NCBI RefSeq assembly: GCF_014750685.1
Contig: NZ_JAAXGE010000002.1
Span: 496,001 to 560,000 of the forward strand
DNA length: 64,000 nucleotides
Direction: 5' to 3'
DNA from: Bacteroides sp. GM023
GTDB taxonomy: Bacteria > Bacteroidota > Bacteroidia > Bacteroidales > Bacteroidaceae
This document shows positions 18,148 to 26,577 of this stretch, piece after piece; the first letter of the stretch is position 1, and the number at the start of each line of letters is the position of its first letter. The notes under the pieces are model-generated. The model made no database searches. It saw only the letters and a program-made list of their open reading frames with translations, and was not told the DNA's origin. Position numbers and translations under genes: made by a program.

Positions 18148-19665
18148 TTATTCTTCCAGAATCCACATCAAAGCATTATGATTGTCCTCACCTCCATACT
18201 GGCGTTGTATAGCTTCTTTCACATTATCACTATTGTAATCCAGTTCAGACTGCGGATACATCCAGCGCTTGGGAAATTGTGTTTTCACTTCATTCTGGTT
18301 AGTCTCTTCGTTCATCGGCATCTCCGGCCATCCTGTCCGACGGTGATCATAATAGGCATCCCAAGGGAAATGCAGGAATCCCGCCAGATAACGTTGGGTC
18401 ATTAGCATTTCCAGACCGTTGTCTCTGCCTTGGGTAAGCTGTATTTCAGGACTATTGAGATAATCAACAATATATTCATCTGTAATTTTATGATTGTGGC
18501 AGTATTCATCTGCCGTATTGTCCGCAATGAAACGCATACTCGCTTCGATACCTTTTTTATAATAAGTATCGGCGGAACCGCTAATCCATCCTCTCAACGC
18601 AGCTTCTGCCAGAATAAAATTCTGCTCGGCATATCCTAAAGTAATAAACGGCTCGCCTTCAGGCTTTTCTTTATATCGCAAGTTGATGTTGCAGAATTCT
18701 TTATTACCATAGATTTCCATGATATCACTATTGGGAGCGGAAGGATTTACTCCTATATAAGCATCCCATGAATCTCCGGAAATACCGTTATTGATCTTAG
18801 CTACAGCCGGCTCTGCATAATAAAACATGCGGTAGTCCTTAAACTTCTTCAATACGTCGATAAGGGTGACAGACAACATAGGGTACTGGCTATAGTTAAA
18901 GTCGTCCTTATAAGTCGGATAACGCTGTCCTTTCTTTGCGGAAAAGACCACTTGAAAATTGTCATCGTTTGATTCCATCAACAAAGAGTTGGCTACAATA
19001 TCGGCAAAGCGCCCTTTTACATTCAAGTCAGGGTCAGACACTTTCAGAGAAAGATTCAGTAACACCTTCAATTGTAAAGCAGTCACAGTCTTTTTCCATT
19101 TTTCTATGTTACCACCCATCATAGGGTCGCCGTCGAAGTCTTTTGCTTTCGAGAAGTTAGCATACGATTCTTCCAAACTGTTCAATATTCGCAGCATTAC
19201 TTCTTTCTGAGTATCATATATCGGTTTTATACCGCCTTCTTCTCCTTTCAGAGCATCACTATAAGGTATGTCCCCCACTTCCATGGTGAGATAATACATT
19301 TTATAAGCCTCAACAAACTTTGCCAGTCCGATATAGGCTTCCTGGTTATAGTCTTTGGCAAGCTCTACCATCTTCTGCGCACTAATCAGCTTATAATATG
19401 AACCGAAACCACTACGCCCAAACTTATTGTATTGATAGGTAGCCGCTCCCTCACCCCATGCCATATACTTCATCATAAAACTACTGTTGAAGAAGGATTT
19501 GGCTGTGGATGGAGTGGTAATATTCAAAATCAAATTAGTGGCAATCATCTCCGGGCTGACCTTGGTAGTAGCATCAGGATCAGTATTCAATTCATCAAAA
19601 CTGGTACATGAGCATACTGAAGCAAGCATCAATGCAAACATTAAATATATACTGAGTCTTTTCAT
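18148..19665 (-). CDS. SusD/RagB-family lipoprotein (SusD-like_2 type)
   Basis: 505 residues from the ATG at 19663-19665 (MKRLSIYLMFALMLA). The lipobox VCSC gives Cys20. A start five codons earlier would overlap the SusC stop by one base. The mature protein opens with TSFDELNTDPDATTKVSPEM, typical of the SusD-like_2 branch (lipoproteins with NTDP near the N terminus). The C terminus has NFILAEAALRG and the YYKKGIEASMRF stretch of that branch. It is the lid partner of the SusC encoded immediately upstream. Substrate not visible; the two phosphoesterases downstream hint at a phosphorylated ligand. Confidence 0.9.
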   Translation of the reverse strand: MKRLSIYLMFALMLASVCSCTSFDELNTDPDATTKVSPEMIATNLILNITTPSTAKSFFNSSFMMKYMAWGEGAATYQYNKFGRSGFGSYYKLISAQKMVELAKDYNQEAYIGLAKFVEAYKMYYLTMEVGDIPYSDALKGEEGGIKPIYDTQKEVMLRILNSLEESYANFSKAKDFDGDPMMGGNIEKWKKTVTALQLKVLLNLSLKVSDPDLNVKGRFADIVANSLLMESNDDNFQVVFSAKKGQRYPTYKDDFNYSQYPMLSVTLIDVLKKFKDYRMFYYAEPAVAKINNGISGDSWDAYIGVNPSAPNSDIMEIYGNKEFCNINLRYKEKPEGEPFITLGYAEQNFILAEAALRGWISGSADTYYKKGIEASMRFIADNTADEYCHNHKITDEYIVDYLNSPEIQLTQGRDNGLEMLMTQRYLAGFLHFPWDAYYDHRRTGWPEMPMNEETNQNEVKTQFPKRWMYPQSELDYNSDNVKEAIQRQYGGEDNHNALMWILEE

Positions 19666-19679
19666 AATTTCATACATCA

Positions 19680-22600
19680 TTAAAAGTTAAACTTGACATT
19701 AAATCCGATATTACGAATAGAGGGTGAGTTCAGATTATCACTACCCACATCCGGATCAGAGAATTTATATTCCTTAGTCCATATCAGCAGATTCTGTCCC
19801 ACAAAACTTATGGAGAGTCCTGTCAGCCCCAACTTCTGATAGATACTCTTAGGCATATCGTAGGTTAACGAAAGATCACGCAATTTCAGGAATGTCTCTA
19901 ACTGATAATTCTGGCGTGCCGGACTACCGGCATTCGGATTGTATTCTCGGATATACGACTGATAGGACACCTCTTTATCATTGGGGGCAAACACACGCGT
20001 ATCTTTCACAATCTTTCCATCAGCATCGCGTTCCACAGAACCCGAAACAATTTTAACCCCCTTGCCAATATAGTTTATTTTATTATTCACTACTTCGTCA
20101 TAACGCCATTGGTTGTCTGAGTCAGGATGGGCTCCGGTATTCCACAATGATTGCACCATCTTATTGTATGAAAGTCCGCCCACACGTCCGTCAATTGTAA
20201 AACTCAGGGTAAAATCTTTGTAGCGAATCGTATTAGTCAGCCCCCACACCCAGTCGGGAAATTCATAACCTATCAAAGTGGGATAATCACTTAGTATTGG
20301 CAATCCGTCAGCACCATGGATAATATTTCCCTGCGGATCCCGTTCCCAATCTTCCACATCAAGCCAGTCCCAACGCTTACCGGCCGCCACATATTCTTTC
20401 TGCGTAGAATAAAGTTTATCCACTTTATCATAAAAATAACGGTCGCGCGACCAGTTGAACATCGCATTCCAATTCCAGTCACGTGTCTGGATAATGTCTC
20501 CCGAAATAGTCAGCTCCATTCCTCTGCGCAATTGCTCTTCATCATAGTTAATCAACGTATCCTCAAATCCGGCTGCGCTACTGATAGTAGCCTTACGAGT
20601 CAGGTTGTATTTTAATGTGTTATAATACGCAAAATCTACACGAAGTCTGTTATTGAAGAAGTTGACACCTGTACCGATTTCCCATGAGTCGGATGTTTTC
20701 GGTTTAATTAGCGACCCACGGATAGAAGTAGGATAAGAGGCTGAACTCATGCCGTCCCAGGCATCACTAGTCACACCATATACGTTATTGATTTCATATA
20801 CATCCAAGTCCTTTTTAGTCCGAGTCCACGAGCCACGTATTTTCCAGAACGAAAGCCATTCAGGCAATTCAAACAGTTCACTTAGCACCACACTACCCGA
20901 CACGGAAGGATAGAAATAAGAACGGGCATCGGCAGCCAGTGTAGACGACCAATCGTTACGTCCAGTCACATCAACAAAAACAGTACTCTTCCAAGATGCA
21001 GAGAAACGTCCCCATACACTGTTCAACTGTTTGCTCTTATATGTACTGGATGTTACAGCAGGATCTACAGATGCTTTCAAGGAATAGAAACCGGGAACAG
21101 TCAGACCGCCTTTGGTATTTCCCTGCACCTTGTCGTCATAATAATAATACATCGTTCCACCCACATAAGCATCCAACGTAAAGTCGCCAAACTTATGCGA
21201 AGCATTCAGCATAAGGTCGTTATTCATACTGAATCCTCCGTTACGCTCCATTTCATAATAGCCGTTCTCGTCCCAACCGGCATGGGCACTCTTCGGATTC
21301 TGCCATTCTTTCCTTTCACTATAGGAGTCAATACCTGAACGTAAGGTAGCTTTCAACCACGGAGCGAAATCATAACTCAAATTAGCATACGCATTAGCAA
21401 TGTCATAATTGCTCGAACGGGTAATTTCGTTAGCAATGAAATAAGGGTTATCATACCATTTTTCATACATCCAATTCTGCTGTTCATCCGGTTTCACCCA
21501 GTAATTTTTGAAGTCACGCACATCATAGTCAGGCCCTGTCCATACAAGCAGATTATACAAATAACCACCCTTTCCATATCCGGTACCATAATTCTGTGGA
21601 TAGAAACGCTTGTTGTAGGTCAATCCACCATCGAACGAGAACTTTTTCCATTTCATATCTCCCGACACCGAGTAACTGATTTTATTCAACTTCGTGTTGG
21701 GATACTGACCTTTATTATATACATGCGTCAGCGAAGTACGTATGCTTCCGTATTTCCCTTTCTGACTGATACTCACATTATTATTAGTGACAAAGCTGTT
21801 TTCAAGGAAATTCTTGAAATTATTCTTCCCTTTCGAGACCAATGGCATATCCACCCACTCGTGCGTCACGGGATCATACTGTACAGCTGTACGGCCAATG
21901 TCCAGTTTATCTCCCCACACAAAGTCGTCGGAATTATATTTGCCACCGATACCAGAACTATAACCCGATTGTACTTCCGGCAGCATCAGATAACCTGCCT
22001 GGAACATAGTGCTGCTGTTCACACTTACGTGCAATCCTTCTTCTCCACCTTTCTTAGTGGTAATCATCACAACACCTGCACCACCACGCGCACCATACAG
22101 TGCAGATGCCGTAGCACCTTTCAACACGTCGATAGATTCAATATCATCCGCAGCGATGTCTCTCAGGCCTACATTACCATAGGGTACTCCGTCAATAACG
22201 AGCAATGGAGTCTCGCCACGAAGTAACAATTTGGGAGCTGTGTTAAACTCAGTACTGTTCTCAATATTCAGTCCGGCCACTTTACCTGTCAGGGAAGTAC
22301 CCACATCCACCGTTTTCACAGTATTGATTTTTTCTCCGCTCACCTTCTGTATAGCGTATCCCAATGCCTTTTCTTCACGCTTGATACCCAAAGCAGTTAC
22401 TACCACCTCATCCAATGCTTTGGCATCTTCGGTCATTATAATCTTAAGCATCGACTTACCATCCACCGAAACTTCTTCCATCTTATATCCAATGTAAGTA
22501 AGCACCAGCACACCATTGACCGGAACTTCCAGTTTAAAGTTTCCGTCGATATCCGAAATTGTTCCATGTCCTTTATCACCTTTCAACTTGATATTGACAC

Positions 22601-23069
22601 CGATAATAGGAATGCCCGCATGGTCTACCACTGTACCCGACACGCTTACAGTATTCTTCTTTTGCTGTACTTCTTGTGTCGAATCGGCTTGCAGCGCCTT
22701 GCGAACGTGCAACGAAACATAATTGTTGGCAAAGTTATAAGAGATATTATTTTTTGAAAGTACCTCATTCAGCAGATCTGCTACCCGATGCGTGCCTTTC
22801 TTCACATTGACGCGGTTCTCCACATTGATTTCCGTATCACTGTAGATAAAGAGATAGTCCGTCTGTTTCTCTATCTCTGTCATCAGTTCTTTCAACTTCA
22901 GTTGATCTCGATTGATGCTGACTCTCGCATTTTGCGAACTTACATGGCTGGCATGTGCCTGAAATATAAGTAAGAATAATAGCAAAACGGTGCATTTCAT
23001 AATTCGTAAGATTTGTTTAAATTCACGTTGTTTAAGTACACACGCGGTGAGCAATAAGTTTTTTTTCAT
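19680..23069 (-). CDS. SusC-type TonB-dependent transducer with STN domain
   Basis: About 1129 residues from the ATG at 23067-23069 (MKKNLLLTACVLKQREF). A second good start, MKCTVLLLFLLIFQAHA, lies at 23000 and could be the true signal peptide start; the longer upstream frame is rejected. The STN signalling domain (KLKELMTEIEKQTDYLFIY) comes first, then the carboxypeptidase-like domain (GTVVDHAGIPIIGVNIKLKG), plug (LDEVVVTALGIKREEKALGY) and barrel ending in Phe. STN domains touch FecR, and a FecR gene is just upstream, so this transporter should also report its substrate. Operon order: SusC, SusD, two phosphoesterases. Confidence 0.93.
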   Translation of the reverse strand: MKKNLLLTACVLKQREFKQILRIMKCTVLLLFLLIFQAHASHVSSQNARVSINRDQLKLKELMTEIEKQTDYLFIYSDTEINVENRVNVKKGTHRVADLLNEVLSKNNISYNFANNYVSLHVRKALQADSTQEVQQKKNTVSVSGTVVDHAGIPIIGVNIKLKGDKGHGTISDIDGNFKLEVPVNGVLVLTYIGYKMEEVSVDGKSMLKIIMTEDAKALDEVVVTALGIKREEKALGYAIQKVSGEKINTVKTVDVGTSLTGKVAGLNIENSTEFNTAPKLLLRGETPLLVIDGVPYGNVGLRDIAADDIESIDVLKGATASALYGARGGAGVVMITTKKGGEEGLHVSVNSSTMFQAGYLMLPEVQSGYSSGIGGKYNSDDFVWGDKLDIGRTAVQYDPVTHEWVDMPLVSKGKNNFKNFLENSFVTNNNVSISQKGKYGSIRTSLTHVYNKGQYPNTKLNKISYSVSGDMKWKKFSFDGGLTYNKRFYPQNYGTGYGKGGYLYNLLVWTGPDYDVRDFKNYWVKPDEQQNWMYEKWYDNPYFIANEITRSSNYDIANAYANLSYDFAPWLKATLRSGIDSYSERKEWQNPKSAHAGWDENGYYEMERNGGFSMNNDLMLNASHKFGDFTLDAYVGGTMYYYYDDKVQGNTKGGLTVPGFYSLKASVDPAVTSSTYKSKQLNSVWGRFSASWKSTVFVDVTGRNDWSSTLAADARSYFYPSVSGSVVLSELFELPEWLSFWKIRGSWTRTKKDLDVYEINNVYGVTSDAWDGMSSASYPTSIRGSLIKPKTSDSWEIGTGVNFFNNRLRVDFAYYNTLKYNLTRKATISSAAGFEDTLINYDEEQLRRGMELTISGDIIQTRDWNWNAMFNWSRDRYFYDKVDKLYSTQKEYVAAGKRWDWLDVEDWERDPQGNIIHGADGLPILSDYPTLIGYEFPDWVWGLTNTIRYKDFTLSFTIDGRVGGLSYNKMVQSLWNTGAHPDSDNQWRYDEVVNNKINYIGKGVKIVSGSVERDADGKIVKDTRVFAPNDKEVSYQSYIREYNPNAGSPARQNYQLETFLKLRDLSLTYDMPKSIYQKLGLTGLSISFVGQNLLIWTKEYKFSDPDVGSDNLNSPSIRNIGFNVKFNF

Positions 23070-23245
23070 ACTTTTGCAATGTAATAAGGTTAATACTTTT
23101 TTATTTTTTTGAAGAGAAATAGTCAAGGGTATTGACTTTACTGGGAGGAAAAAGGTGTAACGGACCATTTTCCTCTCTTTTTTGAATCCGGGAATCTTTA
23201 CTTCATAGGCATTTAAAAAAATTAAAGGTTTAACAAAGTGTGTGT

Positions 23246-24265
23246 TTAATAAATAATTATCTCATTTTCATCGATTATAGTGTATTTAAAAGGAGTAGTA
23301 CCCTGCAAAGCTTTCAATATACTTTCCACCGTATCGCTTTGCCTGAATTTACCGGATATTTTTCTTGTCAGGTCCACCGATTTTTTGATAGTGAAGTGCA
23401 CTCCATTCCACAAAGCAACCTGATTTATCACTTTCCCGAAAGATTCAGACTGGAAAGTTACTATGCCATTCTTCAGGTATTCTTCATTATTAAAGTCCGA
23501 AGGACGCTTTACCTGTTTATCTCCCCATAGCACCGCTTTTTCTTTGGGTTTCAGCAATATCTCGTTCCCGGCATTAGTTGAATCATATACATATACTGCT
23601 CCTTCTAATAAATCTGTTTCAAACTCGGGACTCGCAGCATAGGCCGATATATTGAATTTTGTGCCCAATACCTGCACGCGGTATTGCTTTACAGCAACAA
23701 CAAATGGTTTATCGGGATTCTTTGCCACATCAAAGAAAGTAGCTCCATCCAGTTCTACTATACGATCCTTGTTATTAAACGAACCGGAAAAACGTAACTG
23801 GCTGCAAGGACTGAGCCATGCCACGGTTCCGTCAGGCAAGTCCACCTTCACACGCTGACCTTTCGGTGCGGTGACAACCGTGTATTTCTTTCCAAATTCT
23901 TCAGACATATAGTGTTTAGTCACAAAAAAAGTGCCTGCTATCAACAAGCAGAAAACAGCAGCATATTTCATCGAAAGTACCAACGCACGTCTAAAGGATT
24001 TTAAAGTGCTTTTTTTCTTTACAACCAAGTTCTCCGCCTCCTCACATTCCTTCATACGCTGCATCATTTCTTTCCAATAGAAAGCTACATCCGGTGTATA
24101 ATCGATAACCTCAGCACGCACCTTCTCCCAGACTCCCCGAAGTTCTTCGTATATCTCCCGGTTTTCACCGAAAGACAACCACCTCTCTAACCGCTTACTG
24201 TCAGCATCAGATATGTCTTGTTTTAATTCGGAGATGATTAGCTCCCAAGGTATTTCCTTTTTCAT
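23246..24265 (-). CDS. FecR-type anti-sigma factor
   Basis: 339 residues. It has a cytoplasmic N-terminal segment (about 1-90) that would hold the sigma factor, one membrane helix (about 96-113, YAAVFCLLIAGTFFV), a periplasmic FecR domain (VTAPKGQRVKVDLPDGTVAWL) and a C-terminal DUF4974-type segment (FGKVINQVALWNGVHFTI). It relays the transporter's substrate signal to an ECF sigma factor. Its partner sigma gene is divergent, 143 bases away, and frameshifted, so this FecR may have no functional local partner. An ECF-like promoter (24296-24324) precedes it. Confidence 0.92.
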   Translation of the reverse strand: MKKEIPWELIISELKQDISDADSKRLERWLSFGENREIYEELRGVWEKVRAEVIDYTPDVAFYWKEMMQRMKECEEAENLVVKKKSTLKSFRRALVLSMKYAAVFCLLIAGTFFVTKHYMSEEFGKKYTVVTAPKGQRVKVDLPDGTVAWLSPCSQLRFSGSFNNKDRIVELDGATFFDVAKNPDKPFVVAVKQYRVQVLGTKFNISAYAASPEFETDLLEGAVYVYDSTNAGNEILLKPKEKAVLWGDKQVKRPSDFNNEEYLKNGIVTFQSESFGKVINQVALWNGVHFTIKKSVDLTRKISGKFRQSDTVESILKALQGTTPFKYTIIDENEIIIY

Positions 24266-24295
24266 GCTTCGCCGTCTTTTTTAACTGTTACTGAT

Positions 24296-24324
24296 ACTAT
24301 GACACAAAAAATGATTCATACCCT
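24296..24324 (-). promoter_or_regulatory. ECF-type promoter of fecR-susC unit
   Basis: On the minus strand AGGG (24321-24324), 15 bases, then GTGTCATAGT (24296-24305), ending about 30 bases before the fecR ATG. The AGGG-N15-GTGT frame matches three promoters of the second PUL, but the bases after GTGT differ (CATAGT rather than ATTTAT), as expected for a different sigma factor. Confidence 0.5.
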
Positions 24325-24370
24325 TATTCAGAAAACGCTTTTTTTTAGTTTTTACTAAAAAAATATTCTT

Positions 24371-24378
24371 TAACTTTG
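24371..24378 (+). promoter_or_regulatory. -7 box of ECF sigma gene
   Basis: TAACTTTG about 31 bases upstream of the ATG at 24409. No clear TTTG at -33. It points to primary-sigma transcription of the sigma gene. Confidence 0.45.
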
Positions 24379-24408
24379 CAACATCCTATTAATATAATCG
24401 CAAACACT

Positions 24409-24943
24409 ATGGACAACATCTTCCTTTTGCAATTAATAAAGAATGGTGATAAGCAAGCGTTCAAATATATTTTCGACACTTACTTCACTGCTCTTTGCCG
24501 TTTTATGTATCTGTATTTGGGAAATACGCAAGAAGCGGAAGACATAGCAAGCGATATTTTTGCGTCCTTATGGGAGAATAGGAAAAAACTTGAAATCAGA
24601 CTAACTTTCAAAGCCTATCTTTTCCAAGCTGCAAAAAACAGATGCTTGAATGCTATACGGGATAGAAAAGCGACCGTATCACTAGATGATATTAATGGAC
24701 AAGATGCCCCTCAAGTAAACGTCACCGACGCACTGGAAACTGAATAATCTAATTCAGGAAGCTATCCTTTCACTTCCCGACAAATGCCGTGAAGTATTTC
24801 AGAAAAGTCGCACAAATAATCTGACAAATCAGGAAATTGCAGAATCAATGGATATATCTGTCAAAACAGTAGAAGCACAGATTACTAAAGCACTGAAACA
24901 AATCCGGAAGTCTCTGGGTGAACAGTATTACTATTTATTCTAA
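24409..24943 (+). pseudogene. ECF sigma factor (FecI-type), frameshifted
   Basis: From ATG 24409 the frame encodes sigma region 2 (AFKYIFDTYFTALCRFMY, EAEDIASDIFASLW) and stops at a TAA at 24745-24747. The next frame, from about 24740 to the TAA at 24941-24943, continues with a normal sigma region 4 (AILSLPDKCREVF, TNQEIAESMDISVKTVEAQI). The two halves together have the length of a normal ECF factor. The break lies at ACTGAATAAT. Adding five bases to make CTGAACTGAAT restores LETELNNLIQEA, so loss of one 5-bp repeat is the simplest cause. If real, region 2 and region 4 are made separately or not at all, and the adjacent FecR-SusC switch may be uncoupled. A sequencing error remains possible. 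Confidence 0.8.
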
Positions 24944-24964
24944 ATAGATAAAAAGTAAACTATT

Positions 24965-25840
24965 TTATTTCTTTTCTGCCAAATAAACACCCAATACAAT
25001 AGAAGCTGCCCCCATCAAAGTAATCCATGTGATTTGCTCATGAAGAATCATGACTGATGCCACCATCGTCACCAGCGGATTCAAATAAATATAATTGGAA
25101 GCTCTCACAGTTCCCAACTGTTTCAATACCACATTCCAAAGAACATAACAGATCAAAGAAGCCAAAACTGCCAAAAACAGAAGATTGAATAATACAGTCG
25201 GTTGTGAAAGCACGGCAAAATCCGGTTGCAGCGGATGAAGTAGAAAAGCAGGAAGAATGGTCAATACTCCATAAAAGAAAATCTTACGGGTAATGAATAC
25301 GGTAGGGTAACGTCCGGTCATTCTTCGTATAATCAGACTATAAAATGCCCAGGAAAGGGCAGCAAGCAGAGTTAGTAAATCTCCGACAGGAGATATTTTC
25401 AATATCACGCTTCCATTAAATACAACCAGCCCTACGCCAGCCAATGCCAATAATGAACCAACGATTAATCCTTTGGTAGCTTTCTCACTTTTATAAAAGA
25501 GCAAGGAGAGAATGGTTGTCAACAAAGGAGCTGTGCAGATAAGAAAAGAGACATTCGAGGCCTGCGTGATTCCCAGCGCAGTGTTCTCTGTGAAGAAATA
25601 GAGTGAGCCGCCGAAGATACCGCCTGCCATTAACCAAAGCTCATCCTTCCAGTTATCGGTAAACAAACGCTTGGGAGAGATAATCCAAATACCTGCATAA
25701 GCAATCAGAAAACGATAGAAGAATATTTCCTGTGGAGTCAGTCCATGGTTTATCAGTACTTTGGTTGATATAAAGGTCAATCCCCAAATGGATACGGTCA
25801 GTATCGCAATCAAGTGGTAGTATCCATGTTTCAGTTCCAT
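24965..25840 (-). CDS. EamA/DMT-family inner-membrane transporter
   Basis: 291 residues from the ATG at 25838-25840 (MELKHGYYHLIAILTVSIW). A longer frame would start above the promoter and is rejected. About ten hydrophobic helices form two EamA repeats (IWGLTFISTKVLINHGLTPQE near the start; SWAFYSLIIRR and MVASVMILHEQITW in the second half). Members export metabolites or amino acids; the substrate cannot be read. It is a single gene, convergent with the sigma gene (21 bases apart). Its promoter block is strikingly like that of the metalloprotease operon. Confidence 0.88.
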   Translation of the reverse strand: MELKHGYYHLIAILTVSIWGLTFISTKVLINHGLTPQEIFFYRFLIAYAGIWIISPKRLFTDNWKDELWLMAGGIFGGSLYFFTENTALGITQASNVSFLICTAPLLTTILSLLFYKSEKATKGLIVGSLLALAGVGLVVFNGSVILKISPVGDLLTLLAALSWAFYSLIIRRMTGRYPTVFITRKIFFYGVLTILPAFLLHPLQPDFAVLSQPTVLFNLLFLAVLASLICYVLWNVVLKQLGTVRASNYIYLNPLVTMVASVMILHEQITWITLMGAASIVLGVYLAEKK

Positions 25841-25861
25841 ATCTATGCTTTTAAGACGATG

Positions 25862-25869
25862 CAAAGATA
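25862..25869 (-). promoter_or_regulatory. -7 box of EamA gene
   Basis: Reads TATCTTTG on the minus strand, giving a leader of about 15 nt before the ATG at 25840. The flanking 15 bases CAAAGATACAGGGAA (plus strand, 25862-25876) are identical to 11869-11883 at the metalloprotease promoter. Confidence 0.6.
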
Positions 25870-25901
25870 CAGGGAAACATGAATATACACACAGACTTTC
25901 C

Positions 25902-25930
25902 CCGATATATTTCAAACGAAAATTCGTTTA
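25902..25930 (-). promoter_or_regulatory. operator-like palindrome upstream of EamA
   Basis: CCGATATATTTCAAAC at 25902-25917 runs into the palindrome AAACGAAAATTCGTTT (25914-25929). The block matches 11909-11937 at 25 of 29 positions with identical spacing to the -7 box. Confidence 0.5.
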
Positions 25931-26149
25931 TATAAAACCAATCCGATTCACGAATATTGAATCATCTTTGGATACGAATGATTATCGAACCGGGAAATCA
26001 AAAGCAAAAAGTGACCTGTTTGTAAAATAATTAGTCAAGTAGAATAATATACTATTTTTACCACAAAAAGGGGTAAAAATGAAACCTATAAACCAGAACA
26101 ATATTTCTTCTTTACATTTTATGCCCGAAATCGCATAAACTCTCTGATC

Positions 26150-26215
26150 GTTTATAATAAACTTTCGAGGGGTTTATTAAAAACGGTATCAGAGTTTATT
26201 AAAAACGATTTTTAG
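26150..26215. repeat. three tandem 22-bp units, GTTTAT core
   Basis: Units start at 26150, 26172 and 26194. Units two and three share GTTTATTAAAAACG exactly; unit one begins with the palindrome GTTTATAATAAAC. The 22-bp period equals two helical turns, so proteins bound to the cores would line up on one face. Confidence 0.5.
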
Positions 26216-26247
26216 ACACTTTCAGAGGTGCGAATTAAAATATTAGA

Positions 26248-26374
26248 ACAAAAATGGGCAAGAACCTTCACAGTTTCTTGCCCATTCGTTATCCTCGTAG
26301 TGCATAATGCACATCTAACCTATTGAACTTATGTAATAATATTTATATGTTTCATTTTCTCTTTTCTGTTTTAA
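26248..26374 (-). ncRNA. candidate ~125-nt small RNA
   Basis: A minus-strand promoter at 26381-26412 would start an RNA near 26374 that runs into a 12-bp terminator-like hairpin (26253-26286) followed by U residues. Between them is a second hairpin, GTGCATAATGCAC (26299-26311). No protein is encoded. The neighbours (EamA and leuS) point away, so the hairpin is not needed to end either one. Confidence 0.4.
26253..26286 (-). terminator. hairpin ending candidate minus-strand RNA
   Basis: AATGGGCAAGAA (26253-26264) pairs perfectly with TTCTTGCCCATT (26275-26286), loop of 10. A TTTT run follows only on the minus strand. Confidence 0.55.
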
Positions 26375-26380
26375 TTTCTC

Positions 26381-26412
26381 CAAATATACGAAATAAAAAT
26401 GAGAAAGTCAAT
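26381..26412 (-). promoter_or_regulatory. promoter of candidate minus-strand RNA
   Basis: On the minus strand ATTG (26409-26412), 20 bases, TATATTTG (26381-26388). The -33 box has one mismatch. Confidence 0.4.
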
Positions 26413-26516
26413 AGAGAAGTAATATTTGTTGCTGCTTTTTCCTGTATTCCGGTATTACCTTAGTTATAAAAGAAAGGTTTTTCATCACTCTTCGTGGTTA
26501 TCTGAAAATAAACACG

Positions 26517-26524
26517 TAAATTTG
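26517..26524 (+). promoter_or_regulatory. -7 box of leuS
   Basis: TAAATTTG, about 53 bases upstream of the leuS ATG. The only -33 candidate (TTCG at 26491-26494) is 22 bases away and weak. Confidence 0.4.
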
Positions 26525-26577
26525 TGCCTCAAAATGAAATAACAGTATAAATCACTATAAATAAAAACTTTATCACT

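Larger units (their letters stand above)
26031..26516. other. long intergenic region before leuS
   Basis: No credible gene. It holds the 22-bp direct repeats at 26150-26215, a structured minus-strand candidate RNA (26248-26374), and AT-rich sequence otherwise. Confidence 0.5.

Noticed and set aside
25841-25915. Longer N terminus of the EamA transporter
   Set aside because: It crosses the -7 box; the membrane protein begins naturally at MELKHG.
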